A program made the translations under genes and the position numbers. Positions 35,323 to 44,309 of a stretch of 64,000 bases of DNA are shown here, one piece after another. Origin of the DNA: UBA6054 sp963975575 (lineage in GTDB: Bacteria; Planctomycetota; Phycisphaerae; Phycisphaerales; UBA1924); assembly GCA_963975575.1 (NCBI GenBank), contig CAXBHL010000002.1:248001-312000 (forward strand), given 5' to 3'. The notes below the pieces were generated by a model, which worked only from the letters and a program-made list of their open reading frames with translations, had not been told where the DNA came from and ran no database searches. The stretch's first letter is position 1. Each line of letters starts with the position of its first letter.

Positions 35323-35342
35323 GTGGGTCCCGTGGGTGGACG

Positions 35343-35373
35343 AAAAAGGCCGCCGGATTCATCCGGCGGCCTT
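35343..35373 (-). terminator. Hairpin terminator shared by convergent genes
   Basis: Perfect 13-bp arms (AAGGCCGCCGGAT at 35346-35358, complement at 35361-35373). The minus strand then reads TTTTT, so it ends the PEP-CTERM gene transcript. It also lies 21-51 bp after the SRPBCC stop on the plus strand and can act on both. Confidence 0.8.
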
Positions 35374-35393
35374 GGTGACTCTGTATCGATGGA

Positions 35394-36089
35394 TCAGCGG
35401 CGGCGGGCGGCGCGGACGCCGGCCATCGTGGCGAGCAGGCCCATCCCAGCCCAGGCGGCCGGGGGCAGGGGGACGACGTTGATGGCGTCGCCGGTGACGC
35501 GGATGTTGTCGATGGCGATGTCCTCGTCGCCCGCGTCGAGACTGAACACGATGCGGACGGCCAGCGTCGATCCGGTCAGCGCGCTGAGATCGGCCGAGAA
35601 AGTCGAGAACGTGCTGGTGATCTCCACGCCGTTGATGAAGGCGGCGGAGTTGAAGGTGCTGCCGTCGTTGATCGCGGAGAAGATGCTCTGCCACGAGCCG
35701 CCGTCGATGGAGTACTCGAAGTTGACGTAGTCGGGCAGGTCCCAGTCCTGGTTTGCCCCGTCGTCGTCCTCGGCGAGGTCGACCGCGAACCGCAGGTTGT
35801 CGTGGTTGGCGATGGAGAAGGTGCTGGTGGTCAGGCTGACGGGGAGGGTGGCGCCCTCGCCGTCGATGTCGTGGGCGGCGAAGAAGGAGCCGGTTGCGCC
35901 GTTGTACACGTTGGAGGCGGCCATGCCGCTGCCGTTGGTGCGGAAGAAGTAGTCCGAGCCGCCGTCGGTGAACTCGGCGATCGAGGTGGTGTAGCCGCCG
36001 GCGGCCTCGAAGTTGAGGACGAACAGGTCGGCGGCGTGGGCCGAGCAGGCGGCGGCGGCGAGGGCGGTGACGGTCAGGGTGCGGCGCAT
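35394..36089 (-). CDS. PEP-CTERM sorted exported protein
   Basis: A 231-residue exported protein. It has a signal peptide (MRRTLTVTALAAAACSAHAA), a beta-sandwich body rich in Ser/Thr/Asp (FVLNFEAAGGY; FEYSIDGGSWQSIFS; IAIDNIRVTGDAI), and a C-terminal PEP-CTERM signal: VPLPPAAWAGMGLLATMAG followed by RAARRR. Exosortase would cut at the VPLPP site after export. ATG at 36089 follows GGAGAGAGAA. The body resembles jelly-roll carbohydrate-binding modules. Confidence 0.85.
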   Translation of the reverse strand: MRRTLTVTALAAAACSAHAADLFVLNFEAAGGYTTSIAEFTDGGSDYFFRTNGSGMAASNVYNGATGSFFAAHDIDGEGATLPVSLTTSTFSIANHDNLRFAVDLAEDDDGANQDWDLPDYVNFEYSIDGGSWQSIFSAINDGSTFNSAAFINGVEITSTFSTFSADLSALTGSTLAVRIVFSLDAGDEDIAIDNIRVTGDAINVVPLPPAAWAGMGLLATMAGVRAARRR

Positions 36090-36267
36090 GGGATTCTCTC
36101 TCCGGGGGTAGGAATGGGGGGCCGGAAGATTACCCGGATCGGGGTGCCGAGGGAAGGGGGATCGCGCCGGTTCATGCAGTCTGAACACGCTGGCGTGGGG
36201 CGACTTACGTCGTTCGGCGTCCGTGCGAGCGGGCTTTGCCGCAGGCAGGTGCTGGGCGGGAGCTGAT

Positions 36268-38481
36268 CTAGCTCCCGGGCTCTGGGGGCATCCAGGCTGG
36301 CAGGTCGGCGATGGTCGCCGCGGCGTCCTCGGAGACCGCGATGCCCCAGGTGCGGAAGTAGTCGGAGAGGTCGTGCCCGACGGCCCGGCTCATGTGGACC
36401 AGGAAGGTGTTGCGTTCGGCGTCTGTGTCCTTCGGGCGGGCTTGGGCCGGCAGGGCGCGGATGGTGTCGAAGGCGGCGTGGAAGGGGTCGAAGCCGAAGT
36501 GGTGCCAGAGGATTGCGTAGAACTGGAGCAGGTCGAAGGGGCCGCCGATCTGGTCGAATGGCTTGCCGCGTTCCTGCTGGATTTCGTAGACGCGGCGGGC
36601 GTTCTCGGGCGTGGAGCGGGTGGCGGGGTGGTCGAGGGGGAAGCCGTTGACGGTGTGCAACGCGTAAACGGTGAAGATGTTGACGGTGACCTCGCCGGTG
36701 GCGCGGTCGGTCCAGAGCGGGTTCTGGTGGGCGTGGCCCATCTCGTGGTAGTGGCCCCAGAGCTTGTTCTCGCCTTCGGCGTCGAAGTTGGCGGGGTCGA
36801 ACATGTCGGCGGCGGCTGAGGTGGGGATGACGATGGGGCCGTCGGAGGGGCAGTACATGTAGCCCCAGCTCACGCTGACGTCGGCGACGTAGCGGTAGGG
36901 CCGGTCGGCCCAGTGGTTGGGCGTGCGGGGTTCGAGGGACTGCATCGCGTCGTGGACTTTGTCCCAGTGGTCCATGACCGACGCGGGGTCTTCGACGCCA
37001 CGGATCGCATCGGACGGCACGGTGAAGATCAGGTTGTCCGACTCGAACTCGGCCCAGGGCGCGTCGAGATGGCGGATGGAGTCGCGCCAGGCGGCCGGGT
37101 CCGTGAGGCCGTGCTTGTAGTGGGGGGCTCGGGCGGCGCCGTCGATGACGACGGTGAGCGGGCCGTGGTGGGGTGCGGCGGCGAAGGTGGTCGAGAGGTC
37201 GAGGTAGATCGGTCCGCCGATGGCGCTGGCGGCTTCGGTTGTTTCGTCGGTGATCGGGAATCGGCGGATGGCGTCGCGGAGCCGGACGCGGTGGGGGTGG
37301 GTGTGCGGATCTCGCCAGGCGCCGATCTGGAGGGTGATCGCGTCGGCGGCGCGGGCCTGATCGAGCAGGGTGACGGTGATGAGTTCGCCGGGCGGCGCGT
37401 AGAGGCCGGTGGTGTGCCAGCCGGGCACGCGGGGGTTGATCTGCAGGGTGACCGGGCCGGCACGGTCGGGGCCGACGGGGCCGGGGAAGGCGAGCGATGA
37501 GGGGTGGGCTTTGACAGCGCGGGGCGGGGTCTCGGCGGCCATGCGGGAATCGAGATCGAGCAGGGCGCGGGCGAGGGGATGACGCTGTGCGGTGACACGC
37601 TGGGTCGTCATTCCGCCGTAGATGGCGTCGAGTTCGTCGCGTCGTTGCTCGGCCATCGAGCGGGCATCGCGGATGATCGAGGTATCGAGCGGCACGGCGC
37701 CGAACGCGTTGCCGACGATGCGGGCGGCGAAGACCGTGTCGCCTGATTGATCCCCGGCGAGCACCGCGAGGGCGGAGTTGGCGTTGGCGGGGCCGAGCAG
37801 GGCGCGGTCGATGGGGTAGTCGGCGTCGGCGCCGTAGGCGGAGTTGGCGTCGCCGGTGAAGCGGATACCGGCCTCGGTCAGCAGTCGGTTGGCGGCCAGT
37901 TCGTCGAGCGTCAGCCCCGGATTGAGTTGCAGGTTGCCCCAGGCGGTCTCGGTGACGAGCATTGAGCCGCCGGCGTGGAGCCAGTCCCGGAGTTCGTCGA
38001 ACCGTCCGGCGTTGGCGAAGGCCTGTGGCGAGGAGACGATGACATCGATGCTGTCGAGGCGGGCCTCGGCGGGGCGGGACTGGACGCGGAGGAAGGGCGT
38101 ACCGCGGCGTTTGAGTTCTTCGGCCACCGGGTCGGGCAGGCCGAGAACACGGATCGGCCCTGCCTTGGATCGACCTTCGCCGAGCCAGGCGATGACGTTG
38201 GCGGCGAGGATCTCGGAGTCGGCGTTTTCGGTGGAGATGAATCCGGCGTGGCCGACCGCAACGACGCGGCCGGAGCCGATCTCGGTGGCGGCGGCGAAAA
38301 TGGTGCCGTCCGGGGCGACGACGAGGGGCTCGGCTCGGTCCCATGCGACGAGCGAGGCGGGGTTGCCGCCGGACTGGATCGCGGCGACGTCGCGGAGGAG
38401 GTCCTCGACCGGGGGGGCGGCGTGGGCGGCCTGGACGAACGCGAGCAGGACGGGGACAGTCAAACGGGTGGCTGATTGCAT
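36268..38481 (-). CDS. M60-like (enhancin/accessory mannan-degrading) metallopeptidase
   Basis: A 737-residue secreted protein with a signal peptide (QSATRLTVPVLLAFVQAAHA). Its N-terminal half looks like a glutamine amidotransferase-like/beta region (VVAVGHAGFI). The M60 catalytic block carries the zinc site HEMGH at about 578-582, followed by the downstream Glu expected within ~10-30 residues. M60 peptidases cut O-glycosylated mucin-like proteins. ATG at 38481 is chosen for its signal peptide; an upstream ATG at 38517 is less likely. Confidence 0.78.
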   Translation of the reverse strand: MQSATRLTVPVLLAFVQAAHAAPPVEDLLRDVAAIQSGGNPASLVAWDRAEPLVVAPDGTIFAAATEIGSGRVVAVGHAGFISTENADSEILAANVIAWLGEGRSKAGPIRVLGLPDPVAEELKRRGTPFLRVQSRPAEARLDSIDVIVSSPQAFANAGRFDELRDWLHAGGSMLVTETAWGNLQLNPGLTLDELAANRLLTEAGIRFTGDANSAYGADADYPIDRALLGPANANSALAVLAGDQSGDTVFAARIVGNAFGAVPLDTSIIRDARSMAEQRRDELDAIYGGMTTQRVTAQRHPLARALLDLDSRMAAETPPRAVKAHPSSLAFPGPVGPDRAGPVTLQINPRVPGWHTTGLYAPPGELITVTLLDQARAADAITLQIGAWRDPHTHPHRVRLRDAIRRFPITDETTEAASAIGGPIYLDLSTTFAAAPHHGPLTVVIDGAARAPHYKHGLTDPAAWRDSIRHLDAPWAEFESDNLIFTVPSDAIRGVEDPASVMDHWDKVHDAMQSLEPRTPNHWADRPYRYVADVSVSWGYMYCPSDGPIVIPTSAAADMFDPANFDAEGENKLWGHYHEMGHAHQNPLWTDRATGEVTVNIFTVYALHTVNGFPLDHPATRSTPENARRVYEIQQERGKPFDQIGGPFDLLQFYAILWHHFGFDPFHAAFDTIRALPAQARPKDTDAERNTFLVHMSRAVGHDLSDYFRTWGIAVSEDAAATIADLPAWMPPEPGS

Positions 38482-38528
38482 CTCGGAGAATCTATCCGAT
38501 TCGGCGGGCGGGCGCAACGGACTTACGG

Positions 38529-39833
38529 TCAGAACGCGAGTCCGATGCGGAGGCCGAGGACCAGGGCGTTGTCGACGGACGCGTCTCCCGAGGGGTTGAT
38601 GATGTACTGCGCTTCAGGCTGGATGAACACGGCCGGCGTCAGGTGTACGCAGTAGTAGGCGTCGAGTGCGAGTTCGTCGCGATCGAACCCGGCCGCGGGC
38701 TCATCGGAGAGCAACGCCAGGGAGGCGTAGAGGCCGATGCTGTCTTCGGGACGTGAGGCCATCGGCCCGCGCCACACGAGTCCGCCGCCGGCGTGCTGGG
38801 CGATCTCGCTGATCCGGCTGTCGGCCCAGCCGTACTGCGCGAAGGCGTAGAGCCCGCGGCCCGATCCTGCGGAGGTGAGTTCGGGATCGAAGAGGTGCAG
38901 CTCCGCCGTGGCGAAGAAGCCGGCGGTGCCTGTCGTCGTCCCGCCCGCGAAGCGTTCGAACGTCCCGTCGTGGTACCACGCGCCCACTGCCACGCGTCCG
39001 CCCGGGTCGGATTCGCGGGCTTTTCCGGGTCGGCGCCACGAGAAACCGGCTTGGGCGATGTGGAAGTAGTCGTCGGAGAGATCACTGCTGAAGAAGGTCG
39101 ACGGGCCGCGTCGGCCGGTGGCCACGCCGTCGGCTCCGGCGGCGCCGTCGTAGAAGCCGTAGCCGAGCGTCAGGTCGGCGGTGTTGGTCCTGATGACGGT
39201 CGCGAACAGGTTGATACCGGTCGCCGGGTCGGGGTAGGAGGGAAACACGAAGACGGTCGGGCTGAATCCCGCGGAGGAGTGGGAGAACTTTCCCGCGGCA
39301 TGCACGAAGGCGAACTCCGAGTTGGCATCGATCTTTCCGATCTTCACACGCAGGCGCTGATCGAGAAAGCGCTGTTCGTACCAGAGCTCGTAGATGGCGT
39401 CGAGTGAGCGATCGTGCTCGATATTGGAGTACGCCTGGATGTCCCCGGAGTCGGCCGAGCCGCCGGTGTTTGCGTTCGCCGACAAGAACTGCGCGAACAC
39501 AGTGCCCCCGGACAGGCCGGCCGCGACCGCGAGGTCGAGGTGGACGTCGATGGTGAGCAGGTTGCGGAAGGATCCCCGCTGGTTGATTCCTCCCCCGGCT
39601 GCGCCGGAGAACTCGGCCAGATAGGACGCGTCGATGGTCAGGCCGCGGTCCTCGAGGCGCGGGCGCAGGCCCAGCCAGTCACCGGTCAGGCGGTCTCGGT
39701 CGAGCAGGCCGGGGGACTGTCCGGGAGCGTGCGCGGGAGGCGGTTCGGCGGCGGGGGCGAAGGTGACGGGGCCGGCCATGGTGACGAGCAGGAGGGCGGA
39801 GCGGGCGCGGTCGAGTGTGTTCCGGTGCGGCAT
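38529..39833 (-). CDS. OprB-type carbohydrate porin
   Basis: A 434-residue outer-membrane beta-barrel: signal peptide ending near FAPAAEPPPA, then DRLTGDWLGLRPRLEDRGL, the hallmark opening of OprB porins. FRNLLTIDVHLDLAVAA and alternating strands follow, ending in a terminal aromatic (LRIGLAF). It probably admits sugars. ATG at 39833 has AGGACACC upstream. Two 20-bp dyads overlap its promoter, suggesting repressible expression. The M60 protease lies downstream on the same strand, 47 bp away. Confidence 0.88.
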   Translation of the reverse strand: MPHRNTLDRARSALLLVTMAGPVTFAPAAEPPPAHAPGQSPGLLDRDRLTGDWLGLRPRLEDRGLTIDASYLAEFSGAAGGGINQRGSFRNLLTIDVHLDLAVAAGLSGGTVFAQFLSANANTGGSADSGDIQAYSNIEHDRSLDAIYELWYEQRFLDQRLRVKIGKIDANSEFAFVHAAGKFSHSSAGFSPTVFVFPSYPDPATGINLFATVIRTNTADLTLGYGFYDGAAGADGVATGRRGPSTFFSSDLSDDYFHIAQAGFSWRRPGKARESDPGGRVAVGAWYHDGTFERFAGGTTTGTAGFFATAELHLFDPELTSAGSGRGLYAFAQYGWADSRISEIAQHAGGGLVWRGPMASRPEDSIGLYASLALLSDEPAAGFDRDELALDAYYCVHLTPAVFIQPEAQYIINPSGDASVDNALVLGLRIGLAF

Positions 39834-39857
39834 GGCGGGTGTCCTGGGCGTGCGAGA

Positions 39858-39896
39858 AATGTAGTGGGTGATACATAATGTAGCACGCAATACATT
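39858..39896. repeat. Tandem AATGTA-N8-TACAT dyads, candidate operator
   Basis: AATGTA-GTGGGTGA-TACATA (39858-39877) and AATGTA-GCACGCAA-TACATT (39877-39896) abut with one shared base. The arms are nearly identical and the spacers unrelated, as in paired binding sites of a dimeric repressor. The second dyad overlaps the -10 region of the porin promoter. Confidence 0.7.
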
Positions 39897-39905
39897 TCAT
39901 GTCGA
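39877..39905 (-). promoter_or_regulatory. Sigma-70-like promoter of the porin gene
   Basis: On the minus strand TCGACA (39900-39905) and TACATT (39877-39882) are separated by 17 bp. TGC precedes TACATT, giving an extended -10. The porin ATG is 44 bp downstream. The tandem dyads sit on the -10 and downstream DNA, where a bound repressor would block polymerase. Confidence 0.6.
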
Positions 39906-39946
39906 CGCCGACCAGCGCTGATCCCGGGCGTGGTGTGGCGGGTTCA

Positions 39947-41635
39947 TCAGCGGTCGTCGAAGTGTTCGAAGTAGCGGTTGCGGGACTCCCAGTCGCCGAT
40001 GACGACGAGCTGGTCACCCGGCTGGAGGATGGTCGCCGCGGGGGGGTTGGCGTGGAGGCCCCTCGCGTCGCGGTAACCGATGACGGTGCAGCCGGTGTTC
40101 TCGCGGATGCCGGAGGTGGCCAGGGTGCGGCCGGCGATCTCCTCGGGCACGCCGACGCGGAACACGTCCAGGCCCTGGGCGACGGTGACGACGCGGCTCT
40201 TCTGGAGCAGGTTGAAGATGCTCTGGGCGCCGATGGAGGCGTAGGACTGGACGAAGTCGGCCCCGGCCTTGTGCAGGGCCGCGACGTGCCGGTCCATGGT
40301 GCAGCGGGTGATAATCTCGATGTCGGGACGCTGCTTGCGGCAGAGCAGGGTGAGATAGAGATTGGTGTCGTCGTTGTTGGTGGTGATGACGACGGTGGGG
40401 GCCTTCCCGAGGCCGGCCTCCTCGAGGACGTCCGGTTCGGCGGCGTTGCCGACGACCGTGCGGTCGGGCGTGGTCACGCGGCGGCGGTTCTGCTCGATGA
40501 TGACGTAGTCGATGCCGCGCTCGGCCATGGCGGCGGCGGTCGCTTGGCCGATGCGTCCGTTGCCGATGATGACCGCGGGCTCTCCGGAGACGCCGTAGAT
40601 GGCGAAGTGCTCGTCGTAGTTCTGGAGCTGCTCGGCGTTGCCGGCGATCATGAGCACGGCGTTGGAGCCGATGACGGTGTCGGGACGGGCGTGCTTGAAA
40701 TCGCCGCGTTCCCAGAGCCCGATGACGCTGATATCCAGGTCGTTCAGGCGGTTCTCGCGCAGGGTCTTGCCGACGAGGGGGGTGCGGGCGGCGTTGGCCT
40801 CGGCGATGAGCAGCTCGTCGAAGCGGGCGACCACGTGGGTGACCGCGTCGCCGCCGGTGATGCAGCGGGCCAGGGCCTGGCCCATGATGTCGGGAAAGCG
40901 GAGCACGGAGGTGGCGCCGGCCATTTCGAGGATCTGGGCGGAAACCTGCTCGTCCACGGTGGCGGCCACCGGGGTGGTGTCGCTCACGCCCCGGGAGGTG
41001 AAGGCGACGGTGGTGTTCTCCTGATCGCTCAGCGTGGTGGCGACCATGGCGGCGGTCCCGATGCGGGCTGCCTTGTAGGTCTCCGGATCGTCGAGGGCGC
41101 CGACCATCACGTGGATGTGCTGGTCGTGCAGTCGCTGGGCGCGTTCCAGATCGGGCACGAGCACCGCGTAGGGGTGGCCGAACTGATCGAGCTTGCGGAT
41201 CAGTGACTCGGTGACCGGGTCGTAGCTGGTCAGCAGCACGTGGCCCCTGATCTCCTCGGGCAGCGTGCGGGGGGTGCGGGCGGCGGCCTGGGCTTCCATC
41301 CACGGCGCGTAGAAGAACTGGATGAACGTGAACGGCAGCAGGACGAGCAGGAACACCGTTCCGGAGACGAGCACGATGATCGAGAACGCGCGGCCGAGGT
41401 CGCTCTCGAAGGTGATGTCCCCGAAGCCCAGGGTGGACATGACCGTCAGCGTCCAGTAGAGCCCCGTCAGCCAGCTGTGCTGCTGGCCCTCGTAGGCCAT
41501 GATGAAGTGGAACAGCACGCTGTAGGTCAGGATCATGGCCATCAGCACGGCGAAGAACCGCGCGAGGACCCGCAGGTTGCGCCGGCCCTTGCCGTCGACG
41601 GCGATGGTCATGATCTGGGAGACGAGGAACTTCAT
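39947..41635 (-). CDS. RCK-domain potassium channel
   Basis: A 562-residue two-helix potassium channel with cytoplasmic TrkA-N/RCK domains. The first helix (FFAVLMAMILTYSVLFHFIM), the filter STLGFGD (TLGFGD at 68-73) and the second helix (IIVLVSGTVFLLVLLPF) form the pore. Two nucleotide-binding folds (GHVLLTSYDPVTESLI; AVIIGNGRIGQATAAAM) and TrkA-C segments follow. It likely gates K+ according to ligands. Single gene with start ATG at 41635. Confidence 0.9.
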   Translation of the reverse strand: MKFLVSQIMTIAVDGKGRRNLRVLARFFAVLMAMILTYSVLFHFIMAYEGQQHSWLTGLYWTLTVMSTLGFGDITFESDLGRAFSIIVLVSGTVFLLVLLPFTFIQFFYAPWMEAQAAARTPRTLPEEIRGHVLLTSYDPVTESLIRKLDQFGHPYAVLVPDLERAQRLHDQHIHVMVGALDDPETYKAARIGTAAMVATTLSDQENTTVAFTSRGVSDTTPVAATVDEQVSAQILEMAGATSVLRFPDIMGQALARCITGGDAVTHVVARFDELLIAEANAARTPLVGKTLRENRLNDLDISVIGLWERGDFKHARPDTVIGSNAVLMIAGNAEQLQNYDEHFAIYGVSGEPAVIIGNGRIGQATAAAMAERGIDYVIIEQNRRRVTTPDRTVVGNAAEPDVLEEAGLGKAPTVVITTNNDDTNLYLTLLCRKQRPDIEIITRCTMDRHVAALHKAGADFVQSYASIGAQSIFNLLQKSRVVTVAQGLDVFRVGVPEEIAGRTLATSGIRENTGCTVIGYRDARGLHANPPAATILQPGDQLVVIGDWESRNRYFEHFDDR

Positions 41636-41692
41636 GGTCTTGGGTCGGCGGGGGGCGGTCGGTGCTCCGAGGGGGCCTGCGCCCGGGTGAGG

Positions 41693-42703
41693 TTAGGTTC
41701 CCGCCGGCTGCGGTGTGCCGATGGTCACGGTGCGGTCGGAGGGCTCGAAGTGGTCGATCCCGAACGCCGCCTCCTGCCCGGGCCAGCGCAGCGTCAGCGT
41801 TCCGGCCGCGGGGCGGTACACGGATGTGTACAGCGTGCCCGAAGCCCGGGCGTAGTCCGTGCGGTAGAGGGGGGGGCGGAGGAAGGCGTCCTCGGCGTCC
41901 CGTGGGTCTTGGGAGGTGAGCAGATCGCGGATCCGGTCGAGCCGCTCGACGGTCTGGCAGTGCGCGGCGTAGGCGGGCCACTCGACGGCGCCCTGGTGGT
42001 TGGTGGAGGCGTTGGCGTGCTCGAAGCGGGCGGGGCGGCCCGGGCCGCAGAAGGCGGTGGTGAAGTCGCCCGCCCGGTCCAGGGTGACGAAGGTGTAGGG
42101 CATGGAGACGGGCAGGCGGTCCAGGGCGGCGCGGGCCTGGGCGGTCGTGCGGCAGGTTTCGAGCAGGTAGCGGACGACGAGCTGGGCGCCGAAGCCGTCG
42201 CCCGTGTCGGGGCGGCCACCGAAAGCGAGGGCGACGGCCAGGCCGTGTTCATTGATGCCGTCGAGGGCGCCCCAGAGGCAGTCGGTCACGGCGACGACGC
42301 GGGTTCCCAGCCAGGAGCTGGCCAGCACGATGCCGTCGCAGAGGTGGGGGGCGTGGTCGTAGTTTCGGACCAGGACCGGGCCGTCGTCGGTGCGGAGAAT
42401 CGCCTGGGAGCAGCCGCGGACGACGCGGGGCGGGCGGTAGAGGGAGAGGAAGCGGACGAGTTTGTCCCGGTCCTTTTCCGGGCCGAGCGCCGCGATGCGT
42501 TCGAGCACGGGGGCCAGCTCGGGCATATGCCGCGCGATCAGATCGCGGCACGCGCCGGCGGTCAGCGGATCAGCGCGGGCGATCCAACGCCGGTAGGCGG
42601 GCCAGTAGGCGTTGAGCACCGCGCCCAAGACGGGCCCGGGCTTCGCTTCGGCGATGGCCCGGACGCGCAGACGGATCGGGCTGGCGGCCGGCCGCGGGGT
42701 CAC
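41693..42703 (-). CDS. C45 family autoproteolytic acyltransferase/hydrolase
   Basis: A 336-residue Ntn-hydrolase of the C45 (acyl-CoA:6-APA acyltransferase) type. Cys98 in VVRGCSQAI would become the N-terminal nucleophile after self-cleavage, followed by the family segment DGPVLVRNYDHAP. GALDGINEHGLAVALAFGG and ASTNHQGAVEW also match. GTG at 42703 overlaps the ATP-grasp stop. Substrates are linear amides or N-acyl compounds; its place next to an ATP-grasp ligase and a decarboxylase suggests polyamine or amino-acid amides. Confidence 0.78.
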   Translation of the reverse strand: MTPRPAASPIRLRVRAIAEAKPGPVLGAVLNAYWPAYRRWIARADPLTAGACRDLIARHMPELAPVLERIAALGPEKDRDKLVRFLSLYRPPRVVRGCSQAILRTDDGPVLVRNYDHAPHLCDGIVLASSWLGTRVVAVTDCLWGALDGINEHGLAVALAFGGRPDTGDGFGAQLVVRYLLETCRTTAQARAALDRLPVSMPYTFVTLDRAGDFTTAFCGPGRPARFEHANASTNHQGAVEWPAYAAHCQTVERLDRIRDLLTSQDPRDAEDAFLRPPLYRTDYARASGTLYTSVYRPAAGTLTLRWPGQEAAFGIDHFEPSDRTVTIGTPQPAGT

Positions 42704-44304
42704 AGCAGCTTGAACCCGCCGGGCTCTGGGACGAACTCGGCGGGGGCCTCGAGGGGCGTTCCGGCGTAGTGGGCGCGGATGGCCTTGATCCACTTCTCGG
42801 CCCGCTCGGTGAGGTTGAACTCGTCGTCCATGAAGCGTCCCGGGCTGACGAGGATGCCCAGGTCGGCCCCCTCGTAGCGGTAATCGCCCTCGCCGGAGAT
42901 GCGGAGGTAGAAGGCCCGGTTCTCGTACTGGACGGTGCGCCGGTGGGTCTGCATGCGGACGTACTCGGCGTGGCCGGAGTCGGTGAGTTCCCAGATGCCC
43001 GAGGCGGGGGCCTGGTTGATCAGGTCCACCGAGTCCTCGGTGTGCTTGATGACCAGCTGCGACCAGGTGTCGATGTTGTCGGGGTTGGCCCATCGCTTGT
43101 TGAGTTCGTCGACGTCGAGGTTGAAGTCGATGTCCATCCATTCGAGCAGGTGGAAGAGGACCAGGGGGGCGTCGGCGTGGGCGAAGCAGGCCAGGTTGGT
43201 CATCGAGCTGGCGCCGGTGATGCGCGGGTTGCACTCGCCGAGGTAGACGGTGCCCGAGTCGAGGTCGGTCAGGAAGTCGATCTCGAAGTAGCCGCGGTAG
43301 CCGAGTTTGCGGAGTTCCTCGCCGAAGGCGAAGGCGGCGGCGCGCGCGTTGGAGCGGATCTGGGCGTCGAAGGCGCCGGCGAAGACCTCGTTGCCGCACC
43401 AGCCGCCGCGGTATGGGGTCAGCTCCTTGAATCCGACGAGTTCGGTCATCAGCGGTCCGACGATGGTGCCCTTGCGGGTCACGCAGGCCTCGAGCGCGGA
43501 TCCGCGGCAGCGGATGCGCTTCATGATCTTGACCTCGGGCGCCTCGGTGATCTCCTCGGCGTGCTTGTCGTAGTCGGCCTCGCTGGAGACGAAGAAGGTG
43601 GTGTGGCCCGAGTCGCCGTAGGCGGTCTGGATGACCAGGTCGGGGCCGAGGTCCTTGGAGACCTTGCGGAGGGTCTCGTAGGAATCGACGCGGGCGAGCA
43701 CGTTGGGCACGCTGGCCACGCCCGCTCGGTCGGCGATGCGGGTAGTTTCGACCTTGTCGTCGATCTTGGTGCGCAGGGCGGCGGGGGGGAAGCAAACCTC
43801 CAGGCCGATCTTCTTGCAGAGTTCCTCGGTCTTCTCGTCGAACATCAAGAACATGGCCTTGCCCCCGGGGCCGCGGCTCTTGATGAACTCGATGACGTCG
43901 GGGTGGGAGAGCAGGTAGTTGTTGATGTCCTCGATCGAGGTGAACGGCTCGTGGGGGATCTCCGGGGGGACGAAGATGTTGGGGTGCTGGCCGTCGAAGC
44001 AGTCGATGGCGTTGATGAAGGTGAAGTTTCGGACCCATTCGTCCATGCCGAGCAGGTTGATGGGCGTGGCGCTGATGAAGTAGACCGGCTCGGTGTTGCG
44101 GAAAAAGTGCCTGCGGATCGCGGAGATCCCGTCGAGGATCGCGGGCCTGGCGGCGTCGGCGCGGTCGGCCGTCAGGGGGCGTCCGGCGTTGAAGGGGGTG
44201 CGATTGGCGCCCTTCGCGGCCTTGCTTGCGGGCTTGCTTGCGGGCTTATCCCCGGAGTGGGCCGGGGTCTTCTTGCCCTTGGTAGCTGGCTTGGTGTTTC
44301 CCAT
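42700..44304 (-). CDS. ATP-grasp enzyme, biotin-carboxylase-like
   Basis: A 534-residue ATP-grasp protein. It has a Lys/Ala/Pro-rich ~35-residue leader, then an ATP-grasp core. TTRIADRAGVASVPNVLARV, the Gly loop IQTAYGDSGHTTFFV, GYFEIDFLTDL and the Mg-binding YLGECNPRITGA are seen. No biotin carrier or carboxyltransferase is nearby, so carboxyl-activation and ligation to an amine, as in amino-acid ligases, is more likely than carbon fixation. It overlaps the C45 gene by GTGA and starts 6 bp after the decarboxylase. Substrate unknown. Confidence 0.78.
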   Translation of the reverse strand: MGNTKPATKGKKTPAHSGDKPASKPASKAAKGANRTPFNAGRPLTADRADAARPAILDGISAIRRHFFRNTEPVYFISATPINLLGMDEWVRNFTFINAIDCFDGQHPNIFVPPEIPHEPFTSIEDINNYLLSHPDVIEFIKSRGPGGKAMFLMFDEKTEELCKKIGLEVCFPPAALRTKIDDKVETTRIADRAGVASVPNVLARVDSYETLRKVSKDLGPDLVIQTAYGDSGHTTFFVSSEADYDKHAEEITEAPEVKIMKRIRCRGSALEACVTRKGTIVGPLMTELVGFKELTPYRGGWCGNEVFAGAFDAQIRSNARAAAFAFGEELRKLGYRGYFEIDFLTDLDSGTVYLGECNPRITGASSMTNLACFAHADAPLVLFHLLEWMDIDFNLDVDELNKRWANPDNIDTWSQLVIKHTEDSVDLINQAPASGIWELTDSGHAEYVRMQTHRRTVQYENRAFYLRISGEGDYRYEGADLGILVSPGRFMDDEFNLTERAEKWIKAIRAHYAGTPLEAPAEFVPEPGGFKLL

Positions 44305-44309
44305 CTCGG

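Noticed and set aside
36074..38344. A 756-codon minus-strand frame overlapping the M60 gene in another frame
   Set aside because: Nearly pure Arg/Pro/His; the neighbouring frame carries the signal peptide and HEMGH zinc site.
40014..41981. A 655-codon minus-strand frame over the potassium channel
   Set aside because: Arg/His/Pro-rich shadow; the channel frame has TLGFGD and two RCK folds.
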